Source: CAYMGQ01 sp964390055
GTDB lineage: Bacteria > Bacillota > Clostridia > Peptostreptococcales > Natronincolaceae
Direction: 5' to 3'
DNA length: 58,453 nt
Assembly (NCBI GenBank): GCA_964390055.1
Contig: CAYMGQ010000013.1
Span: 1 to 58,453 of the forward strand
In this document: positions 8,576 through 17,630 of the stretch, one piece after another
Layout of the letters: the number at the start of each line of letters is the position of its first letter
Position numbering within the stretch: position 1 is the first letter of the stretch
Position numbers and translations under genes: made by a program
The notes under the pieces: generated by a model
Told to the model about the DNA's origin: nothing
Database searches by the model: none
Seen by the model: only the letters and a program-made list of their open reading frames with translations

Positions 8576-9601
8576 ATGAGTAAAAAAGTAGATATTGATT
8601 GGGGTAATTTAGGTTTTAGCTACATAAAAACCGATTTTCGTTATATTTCCAGGTGGAAAAATGGTAAATGGGATGAAGGCAAACTAGTTGAAGATAATCA
8701 ACTAACCATAAGTGAAGGTTCCACAGCCCTCCATTATGGACAACAATGCTTCGAGGGCATGAAGGCTTACCGTGCTAGCGACGGTACTATACAGCTCTTT
8801 AGGCCCGACCAAAATGCTAAGCGTATGCAGGATAGTTGTAGACGTATCCTAATGCCAGAACTGCCTGTAGACCAATTCATTGATGCCTGTAGGCAAGTTG
8901 TCAAGGCAAATGAGGCCTACCTGCCACCCTATGGCACTGGTGCCACCCTTTATTTAAGACCCTTTATGATAGGTGTGGGTGATAACATAGGGGTTAGTCC
9001 AGCACCTGAGTATATCTTTTGTGTCTTTTGTATTCCAGTTGGCCCCTATTTCAAGGGTGGGTTGACCCCTGTAAATTTCATAGTTAGTGAATATGACCGG
9101 GCCGCCCCCTATGGTACTGGGGCAGCTAAGGTAGGCGGAAACTATGCCGGTAGCCTATACCCAAATTCATTAGCCGTTGAAAAGGGTTTTGCCGATTGCA
9201 TTTATCTTGACCCCCTAACCCATACAAAAATCGAGGAAGTGGGAGCAGCAAATTTCTTTGGAATTACCAAAGATGATAAGTTTGTAACACCAGATTCCCC
9301 TTCCATACTCCCCAGCATCACAAAATATTCCTTACTCCACATAGCCAAGGAATATCTAGGCTTGGAAGTTGAGGAAAGAGATGTATATATAGATAAGCTG
9401 GAGGAGTTCAAGGAGGCCGGAGCCTGCGGGACCGCTGCAGTCATTACCCCTATAGGTGCTATTGAATACAAGGGCAAGCTCCATGTATTCCATAGTGAAG
9501 AAGAAGTTGGCCCCATTACCAAAAAGCTATACGACACACTCTATGGTATACAATTCGGTGATATAGAGGGACCAGAGGGATGGATTGTTAAAGTTGAATA
9601 A
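8576..9601 (+). CDS. ilvE: Branched-chain amino acid aminotransferase
   Basis: 341-residue class IV (fold type IV) PLP aminotransferase that interconverts Leu, Ile and Val with their 2-oxoacids using glutamate/2-oxoglutarate. Family signatures include HYGQQCFEGMKAYR near the N-terminus and the segment around AAKVGGNYAGSL that carries the PLP lysine. The length matches the type II IlvE group (about 340 aa). The start at 8576 follows GGAGGGA (8564-8570); the frame is open further upstream but without family similarity. The gene stands alone, not in an ilv/leu operon, with a strong terminator. It could supply branched 2-oxoacids to the oxidoreductase island further along, which is inference. Confidence 0.93.
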   Translation: MSKKVDIDWGNLGFSYIKTDFRYISRWKNGKWDEGKLVEDNQLTISEGSTALHYGQQCFEGMKAYRASDGTIQLFRPDQNAKRMQDSCRRILMPELPVDQFIDACRQVVKANEAYLPPYGTGATLYLRPFMIGVGDNIGVSPAPEYIFCVFCIPVGPYFKGGLTPVNFIVSEYDRAAPYGTGAAKVGGNYAGSLYPNSLAVEKGFADCIYLDPLTHTKIEEVGAANFFGITKDDKFVTPDSPSILPSITKYSLLHIAKEYLGLEVEERDVYIDKLEEFKEAGACGTAAVITPIGAIEYKGKLHVFHSEEEVGPITKKLYDTLYGIQFGDIEGPEGWIVKVE

Positions 9602-9612
9602 CTAAGTAATAT

Positions 9613-9657
9613 AGGAAGCACCCATTTATTTTAAGAATAAAAGGTGCTTCCTTTTTA
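9613..9657 (+). terminator. Terminator of ilvE
   Basis: 10-bp stem AGGAAGCACC (9613-9622) / GGTGCTTCCT (9643-9652), followed by TTTTT. It reaches the end of the convergent nagB gene. Confidence 0.9.
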
Positions 9658-10389
9658 TTTCTTTTCAATTAGTGAAGCTGCCTCCCTATCTAATATTAGG
9701 GTTATATCCCCATGGGCCTGTAGGAGGGAGGCCGGTACCTTGGGGTCCAAATATCCGCTGGTCATCCCCCTAATAGCCTTGGCCTTATTTTCACCACTAG
9801 CAATTAAAAGGATTTTTTTGGCCTTCATTATAGTTCCCATTCCCATAGAAAGGGCTCTAGTTGGAACATCCTCAACACTTTCAAAAAAACGGCTATTGTC
9901 CCTTATTGTTTTTTGTGTTAAGTTAACTAGGTGGGTTACAGTGCTAAGTTTGCTATTGGGCTCATTAAAGCCAATATGACCATTTGTTCCAATTCCTAAC
10001 AACTGTAAGTCAATCCCCCCAGCCCTATTAATTTCCTGCTCATACTTTAAACACTCATCCTGTATATTTTCCGCCTGTCCCTCCAGAGTATGTACTTGTT
10101 GGGCCGGTATATTAAGGTAATTAAATAAATACTTCCTCATATAAAAGTAATAGCTGTTCTCATCTTCCCTTGATAGACCACAGTATTCGTCAAGGTTAAA
10201 AGTAGTGACCTGAGAAAAGTCTATATCACCCCTTTTAAACATGGTAACCAATTCTTTATATATCCCTATTGGTGTACTGCCGGTGGCTAATCCTAGGACC
10301 AATCGGGGGTTTAATATAAGATGACTAGCAACAATTAAAGCTGCCTTTCTACTAATATCCTCATAACTTTCTCCTATAAGAATTTTCAT
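9655..10389 (-). CDS. nagB: Glucosamine-6-phosphate deaminase
   Basis: 244-residue NagB that converts glucosamine-6-phosphate to fructose-6-phosphate and ammonia. Visible motifs: LATGSTPIGIY (phosphate binding), FNLDEYCGL with the catalytic Asp, and GIGTNGHIGFNEP with the active-site His. Length and motifs are typical of the short Gram-positive form without the allosteric extension. The stop lies in the tail of the ilvE terminator. The ATG follows GGGAGGT with a longish 12-nt spacer. No nagA or nag regulator is adjacent. Confidence 0.96.
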   Translation of the reverse strand: MKILIGESYEDISRKAALIVASHLILNPRLVLGLATGSTPIGIYKELVTMFKRGDIDFSQVTTFNLDEYCGLSREDENSYYFYMRKYLFNYLNIPAQQVHTLEGQAENIQDECLKYEQEINRAGGIDLQLLGIGTNGHIGFNEPNSKLSTVTHLVNLTQKTIRDNSRFFESVEDVPTRALSMGMGTIMKAKKILLIASGENKAKAIRGMTSGYLDPKVPASLLQAHGDITLILDREAASLIEKK

Positions 10390-10682
10390 TTCCAGATTTT
10401 ACCTCCCATTTAAAAGATAATAGCAAATATAAGTAGTAATTCCTTTTTACAGTTTACCATTTTTACAATCCTGTATTCAAGATATTCTTTTCCCATAAAT
10501 TAAAGTCTAAATATCTCTATTATATATATATATATGGGGAAAATAAAGTCCTAACCCAAAATTTACCTAGGGCCGACTAAGGCTGGCCATATTTAATTCT
10601 TTTATATGATATAGTAAATTAGGGACAATATTTATATAAATTACTAAATATGCTTTCATTATATATAAGGAGGATTCCAATT
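10390..10682. other. Divergent AT-rich intergenic region between nagB and tatD
   Basis: Very AT-rich 293-bp gap with a (TA)n run at about 10501-10515. It must hold the nagB and tatD promoters, but no convincing -35/-10 pair or operator was picked out. Confidence 0.35.
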
Positions 10683-11450
10683 ATGTTATTTGATAGCCAT
10701 GCCCATATAGACGATAACCGATACTCTAGGGATAGGGATTTGGTATTAGAACATGCTAGAGATAATGGGGTAAAGTATATTCTTAATCCAGGGGCAGATT
10801 TAAATTCTTCCATTGCTGCTGTAAACCTTGCAGAAAAATATGATATGATTTATGCCGCTGTAGGGGTCCATCCCCATGATGCAAAAAATATGGATGAAAA
10901 TACCCTAGCCATCCTCAAGTCTCTAACCAATAGGAATAAGGTAGTAGCTATAGGAGAGATTGGCCTGGACTTCTACCGAGACCTTTCCCCAAGGCAGGAG
11001 CAGGAGAAATGGTTTAAAAAACAAATAGAATTGGCCCAGGAGGTAAAACTCCCTATTATCATCCATAGCAGGGATGCCCATGGCAAGGTCTTTGATATCT
11101 TAAAGGAGTATAATGCCGGTGACATGGGCTGTGTAATGCATTGCTACTCTAGTAGTGTGGAATTAGCCAGAGAATATATAAAGATGGGGGTTTATATTTC
11201 CCTAGCTGGCCCAATAACCTTTAAAAATGCTGCCAGGGCATATGACCTAGCCAAAGAAATCCCCCTAGAGTGGCTCTTAATAGAAACTGATGCCCCCTAC
11301 TTGACACCTGAACCCCATAGGGGCAAGCGCAATGAACCTGCCTATGTAAGGTATGTAGCAGAACAGGTTGCCAGGGCAAAGGGAATTTCTCTCCAGGAGG
11401 TATCAGAACAAAGCACAGAAAATGCAAAAAAACTATTTAATATTAGTTAA
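10683..11450 (+). CDS. tatD: TatD-family metal-dependent deoxyribonuclease
   Basis: 255-residue TIM-barrel hydrolase of the TatD family. The first metal motif is SHAHIDD near the N-terminus; GEIGLDFYRD, IIHSRDAH, MHCYSS and the late IETDAPYLTP follow, completing the metal site. Family members are 3'-5' exonucleases of DNA/RNA. The start at 10683 follows AAGGAGG (10667-10673) at 9 nt. It corresponds to B. subtilis yabD, which precedes yabE-rnmV-ksgA; that order is kept here except for one inserted gene. Confidence 0.94.
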   Translation: MLFDSHAHIDDNRYSRDRDLVLEHARDNGVKYILNPGADLNSSIAAVNLAEKYDMIYAAVGVHPHDAKNMDENTLAILKSLTNRNKVVAIGEIGLDFYRDLSPRQEQEKWFKKQIELAQEVKLPIIIHSRDAHGKVFDILKEYNAGDMGCVMHCYSSSVELAREYIKMGVYISLAGPITFKNAARAYDLAKEIPLEWLLIETDAPYLTPEPHRGKRNEPAYVRYVAEQVARAKGISLQEVSEQSTENAKKLFNIS

Positions 11451-11503
11451 GCCTGTTTTTTATAGATATGTAATAAAATTGTAATCTTATCTTGAATTTA
11501 ATG

Positions 11504-11530
11504 GCCATCCCTTTAGGGATGGCTAATTTT
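11504..11530 (+). terminator. Terminator of tatD
   Basis: Compact hairpin GCCATCCC (11504-11511), loop TTTA, GGGATGGC (11516-11523), then TAATTTT. It separates tatD from the inserted SLH-protein gene. Confidence 0.75.
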
Positions 11531-11588
11531 CAAGCTAGGCCCCCATTCCCCCCATCCTATTGCCACCATATCTAGGACATAGCGTCTA

Positions 11589-11617
11589 TTGAAAACTTGC
11601 AACAATCTTGATACAAT
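11589..11617 (+). promoter_or_regulatory. Sigma-A-type promoter of the SLH-protein gene
   Basis: TTGAAA (11589-11594), 17-bp spacer, TACAAT (11612-11617), 62 nt before the start codon. Two TGTAAT hexamers lie just downstream (11633-11638 and 11649-11654). Confidence 0.65.
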
Positions 11618-11679
11618 TGGAATGTTATTAGCTGTAATTCAAGCTATTTGTAATGAAATTAAAAAAAGGAGAGAAGAAT

Positions 11680-13071
11680 ATGAAAAGAACAAAAATTGCA
11701 TTGGCTTTAAGCCTTATTTTAATTATTTCCGCCATAGGGCCAGTCTTTGCAGATGCAAATCAAACTCCCTTAACTAGGCTAGACTTTGTTAAAACTTTGC
11801 TAGATTTGAATAATATCCAAGTTGAGGAGTATATTACCAGCTCTTTTAGTGATGTTACGGAAGATGAAGATGTTAGTTTTGTTGAAACCGCAACCTCCCT
11901 AGGAATAGTTTCCGGTTATGATGGAAACTTCGATCCTGAAGGAATTGTAAGCAGGGAACAGGCAATAACTATGGTAATAAAGAGTTTTATAGACTTAGAT
12001 ATAAATACAAGGGTCACACCTGATGCCATAGAGGAATACTTAGTTTTCCCAGATAGTGATAAAGTATCAGATTGGGCTAAAGCCTACCTAACCTATGCAA
12101 TAATGGAAAATATTATTGACCTGGAAGATCAGGCCCTAAATCCGCAGGAAGCAATTACTATTACCGACTTGCAAGAGCTTGTAGCTAGGGCAAAACCCGT
12201 TTTTACAAGGGAAGGCATGACCGCCCCAGAAATCTTGGAAAAGGCCTCTGATAATTTATTAGAGCTTAAAACATTGAAGTACAATCTAGAAATGGATGTA
12301 ATATCAAATATTGTAGACAAAACAGATGAAGAAAACCCTGTGGAGGCAGAGTCAGCGGTAGTAATGCAAATGGATGCCATCATGGACCAGGAAAACAATA
12401 TAGTTTATATTGTAAACAATATTGCCATGGGTATAGAGGATGAGGAAATAGAAACAAGTTCAGAAATATTAATGGATAATTATAATATGTATATGAAATT
12501 GCCTGGTGAAGATAAGTGGATTAGGCAAGATCTTGATCCTATGATGAAGGAACTTGAAGAATTATTGGGTATGAATATGGAGCAGAGCCCAGGTATATCC
12601 AAGCAACAAATGGAGCTCTTTGGTGTAAAGGCCACATATCTACCGGACCAAATAATCGACGATAATGAATACTATGTGCTTTTTACAACCATTGATAGTG
12701 ATAGTATAAAGGAAACTGTTGATGAGATTTTAGATAAAATCCTAGATCTTTCTATTGATATGATGGGGGCAAGTGATGAAATCCCATCAGAAGATGAAAT
12801 GGCAGCGGTAATGAAGGCCTTCATTTCTGAAATGATTAAAAATATGGATATGGAGATTGAATATAAATATTTTATAAATAAAGAGAGTAAATTAATTGAG
12901 AAAATGGATATAAATCAAGTTATGTATATGATGATGGGTACAATAGAAAATTTTGCGGTAAGTACTGGTAGCTTTGACTATTATGATTTTAATGAGCCAG
13001 TTACTTTCCCAGAGATTAAGGATGAAGATATTGTTTCCTTAGATGATACAATGGCTGAACTAGCCTTATAG
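11680..13071 (+). CDS. Secreted SLH-domain protein with a C-terminal LppX/DUF6612-like region
   Basis: 463 residues. A signal peptide (MKRTKIALALSLILIISAIG ... VFADA) is followed by about three S-layer-homology-like repeats (roughly 28-170; GYDGNFDPEGIVSREQA is typical SLH sequence). Then comes an acidic Met-rich region (about 180-460) that resembles the LolA/LppX-type fold of DUF6612 proteins, inferred from pattern only. SLH repeats usually anchor proteins to secondary cell-wall polymer, so it is probably displayed outside the cell. The start follows AGGAGA (11668-11673). It has its own promoter and terminator and interrupts the tatD-yabE neighbourhood, suggesting a lineage-specific insertion. 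Confidence 0.8.
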   Translation: MKRTKIALALSLILIISAIGPVFADANQTPLTRLDFVKTLLDLNNIQVEEYITSSFSDVTEDEDVSFVETATSLGIVSGYDGNFDPEGIVSREQAITMVIKSFIDLDINTRVTPDAIEEYLVFPDSDKVSDWAKAYLTYAIMENIIDLEDQALNPQEAITITDLQELVARAKPVFTREGMTAPEILEKASDNLLELKTLKYNLEMDVISNIVDKTDEENPVEAESAVVMQMDAIMDQENNIVYIVNNIAMGIEDEEIETSSEILMDNYNMYMKLPGEDKWIRQDLDPMMKELEELLGMNMEQSPGISKQQMELFGVKATYLPDQIIDDNEYYVLFTTIDSDSIKETVDEILDKILDLSIDMMGASDEIPSEDEMAAVMKAFISEMIKNMDMEIEYKYFINKESKLIEKMDINQVMYMMMGTIENFAVSTGSFDYYDFNEPVTFPEIKDEDIVSLDDTMAELAL

Positions 13072-13086
13072 AAAATATTTAAATAG

Positions 13087-13120
13087 GGGGGGATGGACTT
13101 ACCATCCTCCCTTTTCTTTT
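13087..13120 (+). terminator. Terminator of the SLH-protein gene
   Basis: Ten-pair stem (13087-13096 with 13102-13111, one G-U), loop ACTTA, followed by TTTTCTTTT. Confidence 0.88.
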
Positions 13121-13239
13121 GCCTTTTTTCCTGTATTTCCCGGGAAATCGACAAAATTATAAGGAATAGAATCCTCTCATTTGGCAATAATCCAAGTATA
13201 CTTAATATTGACTCATATCCCAAATGGTGGAAATATCTA

Positions 13240-13268
13240 TTGACAAAAAGGTTTTCATGTCATACACT
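13240..13268 (+). promoter_or_regulatory. Sigma-A promoter of the yabE-rnmV-rsmA group
   Basis: TTGACA (13240-13245), exact 17-bp spacer, TACACT (13263-13268). A leader of about 120 nt reaches the start at 13396. The rest of the 324-bp gap (13072-13395) holds only the previous terminator and AT-rich sequence. Confidence 0.7.
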
Positions 13269-13395
13269 ATTATGAGTTATTTCCTAGTTGAAAATTAATT
13301 GGATTAATTTACCTAGGAAAAATACACAATTTCTATTATTAAATAATTATTTCTTAATATAATATTAGAAATGTGGAAAAACAGGAGGAATATTT

Positions 13396-14439
13396 ATGGA
13401 AAGCTTTTCTAGTAGTGAAGGTTTTTTTACTAGGAACAAGAAAAAAACCTTCATTGCTACTGGACTAATAGCCCTTATAGTGCTAGCTTTTTCTATTATG
13501 GCTATTAGGAAAGAGGTGGTCCTGGTTTGTGATGGGGAAGAGGCAAAAATTACTAGCTTCTCTAGCAATGTAGAGGGCCTGTTGGTTAAAAGAGGCATCC
13601 AAATGGCTAAAGAAGATAAGGTTACACCAGGGCTAGAAGAAAAATTGACAAGAGGTGCGAGGGTTGTAGTAAGCAGGGCCTTTGAAGTTAATCTAATACA
13701 GGGTCAAGAGAAAGAAGTCATCAAAACGGCTGAAAATACAGTGGAGGATTTGTTAAATTCACTCGATATAAAACTATCTAAGGAAGACAGGGTAGAGCCT
13801 GGTCTCAAAAGTAAGATAGGACCAGGAGATGACATTGAACTTGTCAGAGTCACTAAGGAAATAGTTACTGAAAGGGAGGAGATCCCCTATCAGATAAGGG
13901 CCAAGTATAATGACTCTATGGATTATGGAAAGACAAATTTAATCCAAGAGGGTAAGGCCGGTAGCAAAGAAATTACCTTTGAACTTACTTATGAAAATGG
14001 TATCCAGCTAGAAAAAAAGCCCTTATACGAAAAAGTTTTGGAGGAGCCCACCCATGAGTTGGTGGAAAAGGGAACAGCTAAAATGCTCCTGACCTCCAGG
14101 GGGGACACTAGACGTTATAAGGATGTGGTTGTTATGGAGGCCTCTGCCTATACTGCTGATTATGCTAGTACAGGAAAACGGCCAGGTGACCCCTATTTTG
14201 GAATTACTAGGAGCGGTACGAAGGTTCGACCCGGTGTTGTAGCCGTTGACCCAAGGGTAATACCCCTGGGCAGCAAACTCTATATCGAATCAATGGACTC
14301 CACCTCCGACTATGGCCTTGCCAGCGCAGAGGATACAGGGGGAGCCATTAAGGGCAATAAAATCGATCTCTACTTTGAAAATCGCAGCGATGCCCTTAGA
14401 TTTGGAAGAAGAAATGTGAAAGTATATATATTAAATTAG
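13396..14439 (+). CDS. yabE: YabE-like cell wall protein: DUF348 repeats, G5 domain, 3D domain
   Basis: 347 residues. One N-terminal membrane segment (about 19-37) is followed by two DUF348 repeats (the first holds EEAKITSFSSNVEGLLVKRG; the second VEDLLNSLDIKLSKEDRV), a G5 domain (about 150-235), and a C-terminal 3D domain with the conserved aspartates in VAVDPRVIPLG, AEDTGGAIKG and NKIDLYF. 3D/G5 proteins are Rpf- or MltA-like peptidoglycan-remodelling enzymes. The start follows AGGAGGAA. Gene order with rnmV and rsmA matches B. subtilis yabE. Confidence 0.92.
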   Translation: MESFSSSEGFFTRNKKKTFIATGLIALIVLAFSIMAIRKEVVLVCDGEEAKITSFSSNVEGLLVKRGIQMAKEDKVTPGLEEKLTRGARVVVSRAFEVNLIQGQEKEVIKTAENTVEDLLNSLDIKLSKEDRVEPGLKSKIGPGDDIELVRVTKEIVTEREEIPYQIRAKYNDSMDYGKTNLIQEGKAGSKEITFELTYENGIQLEKKPLYEKVLEEPTHELVEKGTAKMLLTSRGDTRRYKDVVVMEASAYTADYASTGKRPGDPYFGITRSGTKVRPGVVAVDPRVIPLGSKLYIESMDSTSDYGLASAEDTGGAIKGNKIDLYFENRSDALRFGRRNVKVYILN

Positions 14440-14442
14440 TTG

Positions 14443-14467
14443 TAGCGGAGAATAAATTTCTCCGCTA
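14443..14467 (+). terminator. Hairpin between yabE and rnmV
   Basis: Perfect 10-bp stem (14443-14452 / 14458-14467) with a 5-nt loop, starting 4 nt after the yabE stop. Only a weak T tail (TAATTGTTA) follows, so it may be a partial terminator or mRNA-stability element before rnmV. Confidence 0.55.
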
Positions 14468-14491
14468 TAATTGTTAGTAAAGGGGTGTTGT

Positions 14492-15088
14492 ATGATAAAG
14501 GAAATTATAATTGTTGAAGGTAAGGATGATATAGGGGCAATCAAAAGGTCTGTAGATGCTGAAGTTATTGCTACAGGTGGTTTCGCCCTAAGGCCCGATA
14601 CCATGGAAAAGATAAAAACTGCAGGCCAAAAAAGGGGTCTTGTTATTTTTACGGACCCGGATTTTGCTGGGGAAAAAATTAGGAAAATAATATCTTCACA
14701 AATACCTAATTGCAAACATGCCTTCCTACCTAGGGAGAAAACAAGCAAGGATGGGGATATTGGCATAGAGAATGCTTCTCCGGAGGACATAGTAGCTGCC
14801 TTGCAGGAGGCCCGCCTAGAAAGGGTTGACCGACTAACTAACTATAGCTTAGAGGACCTGGCCCATAATAATCTTATAGCCAGCCCTCAGGCATCAAGAC
14901 GCAGAAGGATACTGGGCCAGTTTTTGGGTATTGGCTACTCAAATGGCAAGCAATTTCTAAGTCGGTTAAATAATTATGGTATAGAAAGGGAAGAGTGGCA
15001 AGAGGGCCTGAGATATTTAGAAAGGTGTGAAAAAAATGAAGAGGATAGCATCACCCAAAAGGACGCGGCAACTAATAAGGAAACATAA
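14492..15088 (+). CDS. rnmV: Ribonuclease M5 (5S rRNA maturase)
   Basis: 198 residues with an N-terminal TOPRIM domain: IIVEGKDD (catalytic Glu) and FTDPDFAGEKIR (DxD-type acidic motif). RNase M5 trims 5S rRNA precursors in Firmicutes. The start at 14492 was chosen for AAAGGGG at 14479-14485; an upstream in-frame TTG at 14471 lies within the preceding hairpin tail. It overlaps the rsmA start by 53 nt, as in many Firmicutes. Confidence 0.94.
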   Translation: MIKEIIIVEGKDDIGAIKRSVDAEVIATGGFALRPDTMEKIKTAGQKRGLVIFTDPDFAGEKIRKIISSQIPNCKHAFLPREKTSKDGDIGIENASPEDIVAALQEARLERVDRLTNYSLEDLAHNNLIASPQASRRRRILGQFLGIGYSNGKQFLSRLNNYGIEREEWQEGLRYLERCEKNEEDSITQKDAATNKET

Positions 15089-15899
15089 CTTTAGACTTTC
15101 TAAAAGCCTTGGCCAAAATTTTCTTATTGATGAAAATATATTGCAAAATATTGTAACAGCCTCAGGCATTAGTGGGGATGACTATGTAATTGAGATAGGG
15201 CCGGGTTTAGGAAGTCTGACAGAATTTGTGGCCTCTAGTGCCAAGGAGGTGCTGGCAATTGAGATAGACAAAAATCTCCTTCCCATTCTTGAGGAAAGCC
15301 TATCCACCTTTGATAATGTCAAGGTTATTCATGGTGATATTTTAAAGGTTGATATTCATAAGATAATCCTAGACCATTTTAAAGGAGACAGGGTAAAGGT
15401 CATAGGAAACCTCCCCTATTATGCTACCACACCTATAATTATGAGGTTTTTAGAGGAGGAAATCCCCATGTCCTCCATGACTATAATGTTACAAAGGGAG
15501 GTTGCCCACAGGATGGCAGCCCAACCCTCTACTAAGGAGTACGGCTCCCTTTCCATTGCTGTCCAATATTACTGCCAATCCAAGCTGCTTATGGAAATCC
15601 CACCCTCTGCCTTTATGCCCCAACCCAAAGTCTATTCCGCCCTTGTCCAATTGGACCTTTTAAAGGAGCCTAGGGTACAAGTAGGGGACCGGGCCTTGTT
15701 TTTCCAAATGGTCAGGGATGCCTTTGGCAAGAGGAGGAAAACCCTGTTAAATGCCTTAAGTAGTGGAAAGTTAAATCTGGAAAAGAATCTTTTGCGACAT
15801 ATCTTCCAAAGAGCCCAGATAGATGCCAATAGAAGGGGTGAGACCCTGTCTATCCATGAATTTGCAAAATTGACAAACACCCTCCTGGAAAATTTATAA
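15036..15899 (+). CDS. rsmA: 16S rRNA dimethyladenosine transferase RsmA/KsgA
   Basis: 287-residue SAM-dependent Rossmann methyltransferase that dimethylates two adjacent adenosines at the 3' end of 16S rRNA. Motifs: KSLGQNFLID, motif I VIEIGPGLGSLT, and the catalytic motif GNLPYYATTP (NLPY). The ATG at 15036 has AAAGG about 10 nt upstream within rnmV; a GTG at 15027 is an alternative start. The gene overlaps the rnmV end, so translational coupling is likely. Confidence 0.96.
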   Translation: MKRIASPKRTRQLIRKHNFRLSKSLGQNFLIDENILQNIVTASGISGDDYVIEIGPGLGSLTEFVASSAKEVLAIEIDKNLLPILEESLSTFDNVKVIHGDILKVDIHKIILDHFKGDRVKVIGNLPYYATTPIIMRFLEEEIPMSSMTIMLQREVAHRMAAQPSTKEYGSLSIAVQYYCQSKLLMEIPPSAFMPQPKVYSALVQLDLLKEPRVQVGDRALFFQMVRDAFGKRRKTLLNALSSGKLNLEKNLLRHIFQRAQIDANRRGETLSIHEFAKLTNTLLENL

Positions 15900-15982
15900 G
15901 ATTCTTCTTGCAACTATTCCCCCCCTAACACATATATTAATAAAAAGGCTAATAATTTATTTATATATAAGGGGGGTAAGAA

Positions 15983-17005
15983 TTGAAGAAAAGATACGAA
16001 AGGTATTTCATTATTCTAGAGGAGGAAGATAAGGGTTATAGTTTGCTAAAATCATCAGGCGCCAAGGGTTATGCCAAAATTGAAAATAAGGAAGACCAAG
16101 GCATCCTATCAATATATTTTCAAAATTTGAAACAATTAGATGATAAGAGGGCAGGATACCGCCTATATTTAATTAGGGGAGACCATCCCTCTGACCATAC
16201 TCTTGTTGACATTGGTCCCATCAATATTGACTCCAAGGGTAAGGGTGAATTAGTATGGGGATTTAATAGGGGAAACGTCAAGGGATCAAAAAAAGCTATA
16301 AAGGATTTTGACCTTATAGCCCTAACCGTTGAAAATATGGGGGATACTAATAAAATAATCGCTCCCCTAGTTGGATATATACATAAGGATAAGTTAAATT
16401 GGAAAGCAGCCATGGAAGGGCATTTCCCTATCCCAGATAAGGAGATAAATCAAACACTAGAATTAGGAGAAGAGCTAGCAGGTCCCCAGGAGATTTCCCT
16501 CAAGGGTAGCAAACTGGATAGTATCCAGCCCAAAACCCAGGCAACAGTATCCCCATTGCAAAACTATATTGAGGACCTTCTAAAGGTTTTTCCCCAAATA
16601 GAGCCCTTCGAGGAAAAACTTGAAGATTATAAATGGTGGGAAATCCACTATAATGAAAGAACAATTCATAGGGCCTATATGCCCTTTATTTCCCATGTAG
16701 AAGATCTTGCCAAAACTAAGGACATTGATCCCAGGGCAATATCAGATTATCAAAGGCAATTCCATAGATACCAGCATTATATTTTTGGTATAGCCTATGA
16801 TAAGGGTCAAAAGGTAAAATACTATATCTATGGTATGCCTGGGAAAAAAACCAAATTAGAACAACCTTATAAGGGTAAGACTGGCTTTGTCTACTGGCAT
16901 CCCTGCTATCAAGACCAGGAGCAGGAAGGAGAATTCGGCTACTGGTTGCTTCATATTGATAGTAGTGAACAGTTGGTAAATCCCTTGGGAATCACAAAAA
17001 TTTAA
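15983..17005 (+). CDS. Uncharacterised clostridial protein
   Basis: 340 residues with no signal peptide or membrane segment. The first 150 residues (start KRYERYFIILEEEDKGYS) look like the N-terminal beta-rich domain seen in many uncharacterised clostridial proteins. The C-terminal 120 residues are Tyr/Trp-rich (WWEIHYN, YYIYGMPGK, GFVYWHPCYQ, GYWLLHID). A linker rich in Pro/Gln (about 160-195) separates the two parts. The start is TTG at 15983 with AAGGGGGG 6 nt upstream. It lies where yabG, a spore protease gene, is found in B. subtilis, but it is not YabG. Function unknown. Confidence 0.75.
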   Translation: MKKRYERYFIILEEEDKGYSLLKSSGAKGYAKIENKEDQGILSIYFQNLKQLDDKRAGYRLYLIRGDHPSDHTLVDIGPINIDSKGKGELVWGFNRGNVKGSKKAIKDFDLIALTVENMGDTNKIIAPLVGYIHKDKLNWKAAMEGHFPIPDKEINQTLELGEELAGPQEISLKGSKLDSIQPKTQATVSPLQNYIEDLLKVFPQIEPFEEKLEDYKWWEIHYNERTIHRAYMPFISHVEDLAKTKDIDPRAISDYQRQFHRYQHYIFGIAYDKGQKVKYYIYGMPGKKTKLEQPYKGKTGFVYWHPCYQDQEQEGEFGYWLLHIDSSEQLVNPLGITKI

Positions 17006-17096
17006 TTTCACTGCTTGCAGTATCCTCTTCCCTTTGTATGTGCCCATACCCAGGTAGATTACAAGGGGAATTTTCTATTTCCTTGTGTAATTATCT

Positions 17097-17552
17097 TCAC
17101 TCTCCAGAAATGACAGGCTTACTGATGCCATATGGCCATTCATTATAGCCACCAACTAGATAATAAACTCTCGGAAAGCCTGCCTCTGCTAGTATTTTAG
17201 CTGCCTTCTTACTAGCCTTGCCATTGTCGCAATAGACCAAATGTATATCACCCTGGTCCAGGTCTTTTTGCTCCTTGGATACCTTTCTTAAAGGAAGAAG
17301 AGAGGCATTTTCTAAATGCCCTTTATTGTACTTTTTCTTGTTCCTTACATCCAAAATAACCACCTTATCATTGGCCTGGATTAGTTCCCTAGCTTCTACC
17401 GCTGTTAGGTGACCATAGATGTACCTTACACCGGGATGGTTACTAACAGTCTTATCCCTGGTGAAATTCCAAAAGATAAAAACCCCAACTAGGATGAGAA
17501 TAATTGCTAATGTAATATAAATATTTTTACGTTTGAAAATAAAAATACGCAT
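17097..17552 (-). CDS. Membrane-anchored rhodanese-like protein
   Basis: 151 residues: one N-terminal transmembrane helix (about 12-29) then a single rhodanese domain. The active-site loop is VYCDNGKASKKAA with the catalytic Cys followed by a short loop. EVRE-like segments include VVILDVRNKKKYNKGH, and the domain ends with GGYNEWPYG. It probably faces the outside of the membrane. The function may be sulfur transfer or thiol chemistry, but the loop is not the canonical CxxGxR. AAGGGGGG precedes the ATG. Confidence 0.85.
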   Translation of the reverse strand: MRIFIFKRKNIYITLAIILILVGVFIFWNFTRDKTVSNHPGVRYIYGHLTAVEARELIQANDKVVILDVRNKKKYNKGHLENASLLPLRKVSKEQKDLDQGDIHLVYCDNGKASKKAAKILAEAGFPRVYYLVGGYNEWPYGISKPVISGE

Positions 17553-17630
17553 TGTTTCCCCCCTTATTTATTTGTCTAAAAATATACCTACTATATAATA
17601 TATTTGCATTTACCCCCCTTTAGTACAATT

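Noticed and set aside
10501..10515. (TA)n run upstream of nagB/tatD
   Set aside because: Simple AT-rich low-complexity sequence; no clear role and not a recognised promoter.
11633..11654. Two TGTAAT hexamers before the SLH-protein gene as a WalR box
   Set aside because: Spacing is 10 bp rather than the 5 bp of WalR boxes, and they lie downstream of the -10, so the match is probably chance.
17058..17091. Imperfect inverted repeat between the unknown protein gene and the rhodanese gene
   Set aside because: Several mismatches and no T tract on either strand, so terminator status is not supported.
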